A model generated the notes under the pieces. It saw only the letters and a program-made list of their open reading frames with translations. It made no database searches and was not told the DNA's origin. A DNA stretch of 21,979 bases from IMG/VR virus record IMGVR_UViG_3300029787_000118, positions 18,317 through 40,295 of that record. The stretch is one strand, 5' to 3'. The stretch is from a virus. Shown in pieces: positions 16,201-21,978 of the stretch (position 1 is its first letter; each line of letters starts with the position of its first letter). The position numbers and the translations under genes are program-made.

Positions 16201-19176
16201 AATTTAATTAGGGCAATTACTCAAAGGTTTACTGGACCGGCTGTAAATGACGTTATTAAGTTTTTTGATAGTTGGGTAGGTCCTTTAGCTATAGGAGTAG
16301 ATAAGATTCCCGGTATTGCTCTGTTAAGAACTACTAATCCTGAAACTTACAAAGAAATAAAATCTCTTGCTAAAAAAGCTGACAAGGCTGCAGGTTTTAC
16401 TGCTCAAAGAAAAACTAAAGAGGAGGAAAAAGAAACACCTGTGCCTTTGTACTCTACAGGTGGTAGAGTTAATAAATTTACAGGTGGTAGTTTAACTGAC
16501 GAATATAAATATTATAGTCAATTATCTGAAGAAATTCCTGAAGCAATAGAATCAACTAAAGAATTTTTAAAAGAAAGAGAAGAGGGTAGAGATGAGTCTC
16601 ATAAAAAGATAGCAGAGGCTACTAAAGAGGGAGATGTTAGAAAAGGTTTTGAAGCTTTTGAAACTTTACCAATTGGAGAACAATTAGCAGGTTACATGAA
16701 TCCTGTTACTAACGCACCCTTATCTGCTACAGGTGCTTTAATATATGCTGAAAAAGCTAAACCAAGTGTTAAAACTTTAAAAGAGTTTGCAATAGATTTT
16801 ATTAATCCAACAAAAAATATACTACAAAAAACACCTATTAAAGTAGAAGACACTATGTCTGCAGGTATATCAGCTATGGAAGCTTTTGGAGTTGTTCCTT
16901 TTATTGGTGGCGTAGGTAAATTTGGAAGTAAAACTTTAAGAAAGATACAAGCTAGAAGAGCTGATGATACTATGGGGGGAGGTAATGTACCCACTAATAT
17001 TGTAGATGATTCTGTAGCAGTAGACATGGCTGGTTATAAATCTACTATAGAAGAAACTGCTGAAAAAAGTGTAACCAACTTTAAAACAGGCGAACAATTT
17101 TTAAATTTTTTAAAAGCTAAAAATAAAGATAATAGTCCTAAAAGAGAAGGATTTAAAAAAGAAGAATTAGAGTTTATAGATTTAGACAATATACAAGTTA
17201 CTAAAAATACTACACCTGAAGAAGTTTTAAACTACGTTAGAGAAAACAGACCAAAGCTTTATAGAGTTGTTAGAAGTGAAGATAATCCTACTATTAGAAC
17301 TAGTAATGTTGATATGAATACATCTGTAGAAGAATTTTTAGAAATAGATAGACCCATGACTTCTGAATTAGAAAATGATTATGTAAACATGGAGCTAGAT
17401 AGAAACATTCAACTAAGAGAGGAAGGAGAAGGCTTTTATAAAAATTTATCTGATGAACAACTTGAAGAATTAGCTTATAAAAATACTGAAAATTTAAACG
17501 TAGAATATTTAACTGGAGAAATTGATGAAACTCCTATAGCTTTATTTGGAAATCAAAGAGGATACGAAGCTACTGTAGGTATAGGAGATAACAGAATATT
17601 TCTCACAGATGACTTGGTATCTAGAGATGAAGCTTTAATACGATTAAATATTTATGCTAGAAATCAAGGTTTATTAGAACCGGTTTCTACTATAAACCCA
17701 GATGTTCCTTTAAAAACTCAAGTACCTGAAAGTGTTTTAAAAGGTGAAGATACTTTATCTACAAGTTATGGTAATGACTACAAAGAATACAGACTTCCTA
17801 TGGGAGGAGCTGCTAATTATAGAGAAATTACAATTCATTTAGACAACCCTAAAACTCCTACAGTTTTTACAGATAATCATCTTGAAGGAGCTGACCAAAT
17901 TTTACACTATAGAATTTCTGATAGAGTAGATACTGAAGGTAACAAAGTTTTATTTGTAGAAGAAATACAATCAGATTTACATCAGGCTGCTAGAAAAAAA
18001 GGATATATTTCAGAAGACGGAAGTGTTCCAGACTATCCTTATAAAGGTTTAGGATTTGTTGATGTTGCCATGAAAGATGTTATGCAACTAGCAGTTAAAG
18101 AAGGCTATGATAAAGTTGCATTTACTGATGCAGCTACTCAAATAACTAGAAACAAAAAATCTTTAAATTATATTGATAGTATACAAATTAGTAAAGTTCC
18201 AACAGAAAAAGAAATATTACAAAGTGATGAGTTTACAGATAAACTTAATCAAAATTTAAATACAAAATATAATGATTTTAAAAATTTTGGAGACCCTGAT
18301 ATTCTTAAAGGAGAGGGGTTAGAAGGTAATAAAGTTTATGAAAAAGCTAAAGAATCTATAGATGAATATAAAAAACTTAGGGTAGGACTTTCTAGGAATG
18401 GTGAGTTTACATCTGAGAGCATAGAAAACGAAATGAAAGATTTAACTTTAGGACAATTAAAAAGTAAATATAACGTAGGTAGAGCTAAATGGATTGTAAA
18501 AGATTTTGGTTTAACTGGAGTAGTAAATACTCAAAAAGATACAGGAAAAGCTTTGATGTATGAATCCAAAGATTATTTAAAAAATTTAACAATGGATAAA
18601 GACGGTATTGGAATGGGTGAAACTTTTAATACTAGAACATTACAAACTGATGAAGAGTTATTAGCAGAACTTCCAGAATCAATAAGAGAATCTGTTAAAC
18701 AAGATATTAAAACTAAAAAAGATATTACAGTTGATGTAGGTAAATTAGAAGGTAGCGGTAAAAAGTTTTTAGATTTGTACTCAGATAAAATAAGTTCTAC
18801 AGCTAAAAAATTAGGTAAACAATATAAACAACAACCTAAGTTTACTTCTGTTCTTTATAGTAAAAATGAAAAACTTACTCCACAACAAATGTTAGAAATG
18901 TATAAAGATAGAAAAGAAGCTAAAAACTATGGTGAGTACATAGAAAAATATGGAGAAGAAAATAATATTCCAGAAGAATTAAAAGTTATATCGTTAGACG
19001 TAACACCAAATATGAAAGAACCTATGGCAGTATTTGCAAAAGGTGGATTAGTAGAAGGTAAAGATGACGTACCGTACACTAAAGAAAATCCAGCAGATAG
19101 AGTTGACCCTTTTACAGGACAACCTTACTCAGCACAAATGGAGGAATTAGGATTAGATGTTTTTCAAGAAAGATAA
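13219..19176 (+). CDS. Giant putative DNA-ejection protein with C-terminal polyvalent-protein module
   Basis: This protein has 1985 residues, and its ribosome site AAGGA at 13205-13209 overlaps the previous stop. Residues 110-245 include Ala/Gly-rich hydrophobic stretches (MIASALLVPWTGG; MGAITAAIPAVF). A NYLPRGF box is at 478-484. Residues about 650-960 contain hydrophobic helices and YVDEVIMNP..KPLW..MPSTRWAFGLMGFPTAF (866-905), resembling 'large polyvalent protein' helical domains. TGGRVNKFTGGSL at 1080-1092 marks a junction. Residues 1288-1935 match a polyvalent module: GEQFLNFLK, EELEFIDL (1315), VTKNTTPEEVLNYVREN, the signature LFVEEIQSDLHQAARKKGY (from 1578), AVKEGYDKVAF, GKKFLDLYSDKI (1847) and SLDVTPNMKEPM (1925). 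The C-terminus has a second Gly-Gly box (FAKGGLVEGKDDVPYTKENP, 1939). Polyvalent proteins are thought to enter the recipient cell with the DNA. This supports an ejected virion protein acting early on the host, but its biochemical activity is unknown. Confidence 0.8.
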   Translation: MPTFGDLSKYKQKSNAYTVPSYVAQQKYSLTDLRKDEEFNKVTERFLTSLGEGETVGDLFGYFRGADYNLADATKMVFDSGKFTDQQKTDYQYLRSKFDNADLGGFGEWVRAGANVTKEIVTDPTMIASALLVPWTGGTSAAARITAGKAVQSSLKKLANKEIAEGVAKGVSKLPGQKIKAPLSKNAKTVVASTEGFIYGSTANFTKQHADVNTDRREEVSPEESLAMGAITAAIPAVFRGAGAGYTKFNKSVADRRAARIDGNEDYKVGIIDKGIEKTDALIEYVTPNIRILTGFVNKPTALLLDKMEASPTLDKVVKYFRYDAARSITAKDYDVSQKVSSRSFYEDVNSLIGFRSEQLKAIIDPLKTKGTVTVPKLGSRDSFFKIPFKDAPKVEKQSYFKRQRIADNVNDALAYYLRTGRKTVTVDGKQIKLEQAFKLTNKSTDDIITAGQGIKKLMSDIRNDAKREGLEIGLIKNYLPRGFSYGDVKAEIKNLEKGIEGKLVKELKTKEGLKTNEDVIDLLQDIINPSKTAGKSYTELATVGKGEARKGLFFPKTTPGLTKERTLKNIDENNIIDYLDNNVENLLYDYIHQSSSFIQRKAGLGEDLDEFIKRFVNPIKEELAAKGKKLTEKEYKRLEDIYLVTTGQVQQIDNVIGRTLSDIAVVGNQLALLPLATITSLSEVAVPLVRGAGKKSFQKGKTESGVDKGGVRILWETAGDYRKMWWNDLVKKDITDARPESLKELNRFNRAMNRAGEDRSLAMYGQGFGRRATQAQNKFFKINLLHDWTRFVQLTSFNVGKAKMYENLHELTTNKSISSKRKIRLTNELKELGVDVTAGKRWVQSGGKASGKFYDENFLPSAARYVDEVIMNPTAAANQKPLWHSMPSTRWAFGLMGFPTAFSNTVLKNAAREVAKDVRGKEFVGTPQVLSGVTAMTAIAMFGNTLRSKGRNLEELESGETDIGEEILEAAIRTGLLGPGEQVYRTVEDKEYTNLIRAITQRFTGPAVNDVIKFFDSWVGPLAIGVDKIPGIALLRTTNPETYKEIKSLAKKADKAAGFTAQRKTKEEEKETPVPLYSTGGRVNKFTGGSLTDEYKYYSQLSEEIPEAIESTKEFLKEREEGRDESHKKIAEATKEGDVRKGFEAFETLPIGEQLAGYMNPVTNAPLSATGALIYAEKAKPSVKTLKEFAIDFINPTKNILQKTPIKVEDTMSAGISAMEAFGVVPFIGGVGKFGSKTLRKIQARRADDTMGGGNVPTNIVDDSVAVDMAGYKSTIEETAEKSVTNFKTGEQFLNFLKAKNKDNSPKREGFKKEELEFIDLDNIQVTKNTTPEEVLNYVRENRPKLYRVVRSEDNPTIRTSNVDMNTSVEEFLEIDRPMTSELENDYVNMELDRNIQLREEGEGFYKNLSDEQLEELAYKNTENLNVEYLTGEIDETPIALFGNQRGYEATVGIGDNRIFLTDDLVSRDEALIRLNIYARNQGLLEPVSTINPDVPLKTQVPESVLKGEDTLSTSYGNDYKEYRLPMGGAANYREITIHLDNPKTPTVFTDNHLEGADQILHYRISDRVDTEGNKVLFVEEIQSDLHQAARKKGYISEDGSVPDYPYKGLGFVDVAMKDVMQLAVKEGYDKVAFTDAATQITRNKKSLNYIDSIQISKVPTEKEILQSDEFTDKLNQNLNTKYNDFKNFGDPDILKGEGLEGNKVYEKAKESIDEYKKLRVGLSRNGEFTSESIENEMKDLTLGQLKSKYNVGRAKWIVKDFGLTGVVNTQKDTGKALMYESKDYLKNLTMDKDGIGMGETFNTRTLQTDEELLAELPESIRESVKQDIKTKKDITVDVGKLEGSGKKFLDLYSDKISSTAKKLGKQYKQQPKFTSVLYSKNEKLTPQQMLEMYKDRKEAKNYGEYIEKYGEENNIPEELKVISLDVTPNMKEPMAVFAKGGLVEGKDDVPYTKENPADRVDPFTGQPYSAQMEELGLDVFQER

Positions 19177-19180
19177 TAAA

Positions 19181-19630
19181 ATGGATATAGAACTTTGCAA
19201 AGCTGAAATAAAGAGACACGAAGGCGAAGTGTTAGAAATTTATATGGATAGTCTAGGTTATAAAACTCTTGGAGTTGGACACCTTTGCCAACCTAACGAC
19301 CCTGAATATAACTGGGAAGTTGGCACACCTGTCACACAAGAAGTTGTAGACATGTACTATGAAGATGACTTTGAAAAGCACTATAAGGAAACCATACATG
19401 TATTTGGTAGCGAGGAAGACTTTGAAAAGCTACCAGAGCCTGTACAAAGAGTGTTAGTCAATATGTGTTTTAATCTAGGTGGTACAAGACTTTCAAAGTT
19501 TCGTAACATGTTAAAAGCTTGTAGAGAACATAACTGGAAAGAGATGTCTGTACAAATGGAAGACAGTCGTTGGTTTAAACAAGTAGGCAGACGTAGTATA
19601 GAACTACAAAAAATAATTTTAGAACAATAG
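19181..19630 (+). CDS. T4-type lysozyme (endolysin, GH24)
   Basis: This 149-residue muramidase would cleave the MurNAc-GlcNAc bond of peptidoglycan at lysis. The motif RHEGEVLEIYMDSLGYKTLG has Glu14, Asp23 and Thr29. Their spacing (9 and 6) equals that of Glu11, Asp20 and Thr26 in T4 lysozyme, and VGHL follows as expected. Downstream, VQRVLVNMCFNLGGTRLSKF and DSRWFKQVGRRS match the conserved second half. It has no signal peptide or membrane anchor, so release through a holin is expected. I chose ATG 19181, five bases after the previous stop (19174-19176), because MDIELCKAEIKRHEG aligns with the usual enzyme start. An in-frame ATG at 19157 with AGGA at 19149-19152 would add eight residues and overlap the upstream gene by 20 bases; it cannot be excluded. 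Confidence 0.93.
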   Translation: MDIELCKAEIKRHEGEVLEIYMDSLGYKTLGVGHLCQPNDPEYNWEVGTPVTQEVVDMYYEDDFEKHYKETIHVFGSEEDFEKLPEPVQRVLVNMCFNLGGTRLSKFRNMLKACREHNWKEMSVQMEDSRWFKQVGRRSIELQKIILEQ

Positions 19631-19780
19631 ATGCTTTTGTATACTGAAAAACAATTAGAAGATTGCTATAAACAATATTGTGTTTTTCAAGGAAAGCATG
19701 ATATGGGTTTTGTTTCTTTAGAAGACTTTAGAATTTTATTTGAAAATTTATTAATAACAACATACGAGGATATAGAATGA
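19631..19780 (+). CDS. 49-residue small protein in the lysis cassette
   Basis: The ATG directly abuts the lysozyme stop (TAG-ATG), and the TGA overlaps the holin ATG (ATGA), so the gene fills its slot exactly. This is strong positional evidence for coding. The product begins MLLYTEKQLEDCYKQYCVF and ends with SLEDFRILFENLLITTYEDI. It resembles tiny proteins of the LYTEKQLDxA...FRxxFE type that I recognise from marine phages. No membrane segment is present. It is soluble, acidic and helical, with unknown function; its position hints at a lysis-timing or accessory role. Confidence 0.75.
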   Translation: MLLYTEKQLEDCYKQYCVFQGKHDMGFVSLEDFRILFENLLITTYEDIE

Positions 19781-20250
19781 AAAATATGTTAAAGAACATA
19801 GTTGGAGCTGTTGCACCCACATTAGGAACTGCATTAGGTGGACCTATGGGTGGAATGGCAGCTAATATGATAGCTGATGTGTTAGGTGTTCCTAATACTC
19901 CAAAAGCTATAGAGAAAGGATTAGCTGAAGCTACACCTGAACAAATGTTAGAACTTAAAAAAGCTGAACAAGATTTTGAAGTTCAAATGAAAGAGCTTGA
20001 TGTAGATGTATTTAAATTAGAAGTAGCTGATGGTCAAGATGCTAGGAATAAATTCAGTAAAGACTGGACAGCTCGTATAATGGGTATAGCTGTTGTAGGT
20101 GGATTTATGGGATACATATTCCTTGTCACTCTACAACCACCAGAGCAAAACTCTGAAGCCCTTATAAACCTTGTACTAGGATATCTTGGTGGTTTAGCAA
20201 GTGCTGTTATATCTTTTTACTTCGGAGCTTCTAACACACAGAAAGACTAA
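19777..20250 (+). CDS. Holin, GTA-type three-transmembrane family
   Basis: This 157-residue protein has AGGA at 19767-19770 six bases before the ATG and a 4-base ATGA overlap with the small gene before it. The N-terminus is Gly/Ala-rich and amphipathic to hydrophobic (VGAVAPTLGTALGGPMGG). A charged linker with ATPEQMLELKKAEQDFEVQM and a Trp-containing segment (KDWTARIM) comes next. It is followed by two clear membrane helices, MGIAVVGGFMGYIFLVTL at about 103-120 and LINLVLGYLGGLASAVISFY at about 129-148, and the ending FGASNTQKD. This order and the SFYFG(A/S)S ending are the signature of the holin family first known from gene-transfer agents. It would permeabilise the inner membrane so that the adjacent lysozyme can reach the wall. 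Confidence 0.85.
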   Translation: MKNMLKNIVGAVAPTLGTALGGPMGGMAANMIADVLGVPNTPKAIEKGLAEATPEQMLELKKAEQDFEVQMKELDVDVFKLEVADGQDARNKFSKDWTARIMGIAVVGGFMGYIFLVTLQPPEQNSEALINLVLGYLGGLASAVISFYFGASNTQKD

Positions 20251-20597
20251 TGGATGCAGTAGCAGTAATAACTGAACTAGGCTTTCCTATTGCAGCAGCT
20301 TTAGGTTTAGGTATGTTTGTTTGGAAACTTATCAATAGAATTATTGATGGTATGGAAAATAAATTAGATACCTTAGATGATAAAGTACAAACAGCTTTAG
20401 ATACTATGGAAGAAAGAGTATCTACAAAGCTTGATAGTCAGTATGGTATTATAGTAAGTTTAATTGATAGAGTAAGAGCTATGGATAATCAAAGTATTAG
20501 ACAAGATGTACTTTTGAAAACTTTATTAGGCGTACCCAACTTAGTAGATATAGATAAAATTGCAAAGGCAGATAGAGATGACCAAAGAAAAGATTAA
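20250..20597 (+). CDS. Membrane-anchored coiled-coil protein next to the holin
   Basis: This 115-residue protein is coupled to the holin by TAATG. Residues about 8-26 (ELGFPIAAALGLGMFVWKL) form one membrane helix. Residues 33-75 are a heptad-like amphipathic helix (NKLDTLDDKVQTALDTMEER), followed by GIIVSLIDRVRAMDNQSIRQ, a segment typical of small marine phage membrane proteins next to lysis genes. The charged C-terminus overlaps the start of the next small gene by 20 bases. One membrane anchor plus a long helix is compatible with an inner-membrane spanin-like or holin-modulating role, but no diagnostic spanin motif is visible, so the function is left open. Confidence 0.75.
   Translation: MDAVAVITELGFPIAAALGLGMFVWKLINRIIDGMENKLDTLDDKVQTALDTMEERVSTKLDSQYGIIVSLIDRVRAMDNQSIRQDVLLKTLLGVPNLVDIDKIAKADRDDQRKD
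20564..20568 (+). promoter_or_regulatory. Candidate ribosome-binding site for the 29-residue peptide
   Basis: AAAGG lies nine bases before the ATG at 20578, inside the 3' end of the preceding gene. It is stronger than the sites in front of csgF or csgG and is the main reason, with the ATGA junction, for believing that the tiny frame downstream is translated. Confidence 0.45.
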
Positions 20598-20667
20598 ATT
20601 TGAATTACCACTTATAAGTATATTTGTATTCTTATTTATTATAAGTGTATTAGAGCAACTACAATGA
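20578..20667 (+). CDS. Candidate 29-residue single-span membrane peptide
   Basis: The frame encodes a short charged start (MTKEKIKFELP) followed by a strongly hydrophobic helix (LISIFVFLFIISVL) and ends EQLQ. It starts 20 bases before the stop of the upstream gene, and its own TGA overlaps the csgF ATG (ATGA), so it bridges the lysis genes and the curli genes. The ribosome site AAAGG is well placed. Size and topology fit tiny phage membrane peptides such as lysis regulators, but no family can be named. If it is not translated, this 66-base gap is an intergenic region containing an inverted repeat. Confidence 0.5.
   Translation: MTKEKIKFELPLISIFVFLFIISVLEQLQ
20609..20647 (+). repeat. 9-bp perfect inverted repeat with 21-base loop
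   Basis: CACTTATAA at 20609-20617 is repeated inverted as TTATAAGTG at 20639-20647. The arms are AT-rich and no U-run follows, so it is not a convincing terminator. It lies inside the 29-residue frame and just upstream of csgF, where it could modulate csgF translation or be a chance consequence of AT-rich coding. Confidence 0.45.
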
Positions 20668-21173
20668 ACTTAAATGATTTAGAAAAAACACATCCGATGA
20701 AACAAATTACAATAGCTTCTATAGTACAAGTAGTTGTGTTTGGTTTTATGTTGTTAGCTTTTTGGGGCAACTCTAAACTCTTTGCAGATGAAATAGTATT
20801 TAAGTTTAAGAGTCCTAGCTTTAGTGGTATTAATACTAGCTCACATTATCTTACTATTCAGAATCAAGAGTTTAATCGTAAAGAAGCATTGAAGGCAGAG
20901 ATTAAGGCACTTCAAGACCAAATAGAAAGAGACAAAGAGAATACAACACTTGCAAGATTTATAAGAAACTTGGAATCACGTATATACTCACAACTATCAA
21001 GACAGTTAGTAGAGAACTTATTTGGTGAAGTTCCTTCTGATAGTGGTACATTAACTTTAGAAGGTAATACAATAGTATACAAAGTAGAAGATGGAATAAT
21101 AACTTTAACTATAACGGATAGTGATGGCAATACAACGACTATATCTTTGCCTGTTGGTAATTTTACTTTCTAG
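20664..21173 (+). CDS. csgF: CsgF-like curli secretion pore accessory protein
   Basis: This 169-residue exported protein has a signal peptide after a short charged leader (MNLNDLEKTHP). The hydrophobic core is about residues 15-35, and predicted cleavage is after LFA at 41. The mature start DEIVFKFKSPSFSG matches E. coli CsgF (MTFQFRNPNFGG), the segment known to insert into the CsgG barrel and form a second constriction. The end (DGIITLTITDSDGNTTTISL) matches the CsgF C-terminal beta region. Between them, residues about 70-118 form a highly charged helix (REAxK-type spacing) that looks longer and more charged than in E. coli. The gene precedes csgG as in the bacterial operon and overlaps it by about 50 bases. 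Met12 is an alternative start giving a cleaner signal peptide. Confidence 0.85.
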   Translation: MNLNDLEKTHPMKQITIASIVQVVVFGFMLLAFWGNSKLFADEIVFKFKSPSFSGINTSSHYLTIQNQEFNRKEALKAEIKALQDQIERDKENTTLARFIRNLESRIYSQLSRQLVENLFGEVPSDSGTLTLEGNTIVYKVEDGIITLTITDSDGNTTTISLPVGNFTF

Positions 21174-21978
21174 TTGTGCAGTAGTACAAGAGAGTGGAGA
21201 TTTAGTTTTAACTAAAAAAGTCCAGTCTAGTTCTACATTAGATTTACAATCAGAAGAGTTAAGGAATTTACCACCAGCACAAATAAGACCAACGATAGCT
21301 ATATACCCTAATAGCTTTAGAGATTTAACAGGTCAAAGAAGAAGTAATAGTACTTTTGCTTTGTTTAGTACTGCTGTAACACAAGCACCTGAAGCTTTTC
21401 TTATTAGAGCTTTTAAGCATACAGCAGGTGGAAAGTTTTTTAGAGTTGTAGAAAGGGTAGGTTTAGATGACCTAACAAAAGAAAGACAACTTATACGTAG
21501 CACACGTAAAGAATTTAAAGACGATGACAAGATGAAACCTTTGTTATTCGCAGGGTTACTAGTTCAAGGTGGAGTAATTAGCTATGAGTCTAATTTAAAA
21601 TCTGGAGGTAGTGGTGCTCGTTACTTAGGTATCGGCACATCAAAACAATTTAGGGAAGACACAGTTACTATATCATTAAGATTAGTTTCTGTACTTACAG
21701 GTGAAGTGCTTATGGAAACATTAGTATCTAAAAGTATTTTATCAACAAGCGTTTCTCAAGATGTATTTCGTTTTATAGAAGCTGGTAGTGAACTAGTAGA
21801 AATAGAAGGTGGTATAGCAGAGAATGAAAGTGTTTCTATAGCTTTACAAAAGGCTGTAGAAAGAGGGGTATTAAATATAATAAATATTGGAATAGATAGA
21901 GGCTATTGGAAATATGAAAACATTAAAATTACTAAGCCTGATTGCATTGATGAATGCATCGATAGCATACGGGGCTGA
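21124..21978 (+). CDS. csgG: CsgG-like outer-membrane curli secretion channel lipoprotein
   Basis: This 284-residue lipoprotein has a signal peptide ending in the lipobox LLSSC (Cys18). Conserved CsgG segments follow in order: DLTGQ...FSTAV (67-85), a FFRVVERVGLDDLTKERQLI helix region, GGVISYESNLKSGGSGARYLGIG, SLRLVSVLTGEVL, SKSILSTSV..VFRFIE and INIGIDRGYW. These cover the periplasmic vestibule and both barrel-forming hairpins. CsgG forms a nonameric outer-membrane channel. In the constriction loop only the Phe before STAV is kept; the E. coli Tyr51 and Asn55 positions are replaced and the loop is one residue longer. ATG 21124 was chosen (GGA five bases upstream); an in-frame GTG at 21121 would add one residue. 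The last residues (CIDECIDSIRG) are unlike the E. coli tail and share their DNA with the next frame. Confidence 0.9.
   Translation: MAIQRLYLCLLVILLSSCAVVQESGDLVLTKKVQSSSTLDLQSEELRNLPPAQIRPTIAIYPNSFRDLTGQRRSNSTFALFSTAVTQAPEAFLIRAFKHTAGGKFFRVVERVGLDDLTKERQLIRSTRKEFKDDDKMKPLLFAGLLVQGGVISYESNLKSGGSGARYLGIGTSKQFREDTVTISLRLVSVLTGEVLMETLVSKSILSTSVSQDVFRFIEAGSELVEIEGGIAENESVSIALQKAVERGVLNIINIGIDRGYWKYENIKITKPDCIDECIDSIRG

Noticed and set aside
19157-19180. Upstream in-frame ATG as the lysozyme start
   Set aside because: It would add MFFKKDNK, which has no counterpart in T4-type lysozymes, and overlap the upstream gene. The ATG at 19181 places the catalytic Glu at the usual distance from the N-terminus. 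It is kept as an alternative only.
20250-20597. Canonical Rz/Rz1 spanin pair
   Set aside because: The 115-aa protein has an inner-membrane anchor and a coiled coil, but no embedded or adjacent Rz1-type proline-rich lipoprotein frame was found. CsgG is the only lipoprotein seen.
20609-20647. Rho-independent terminator before csgF
   Set aside because: The 9-bp arms contain mostly A and T, the loop is 21 bases and no T-run follows, so it was kept only as an inverted repeat.
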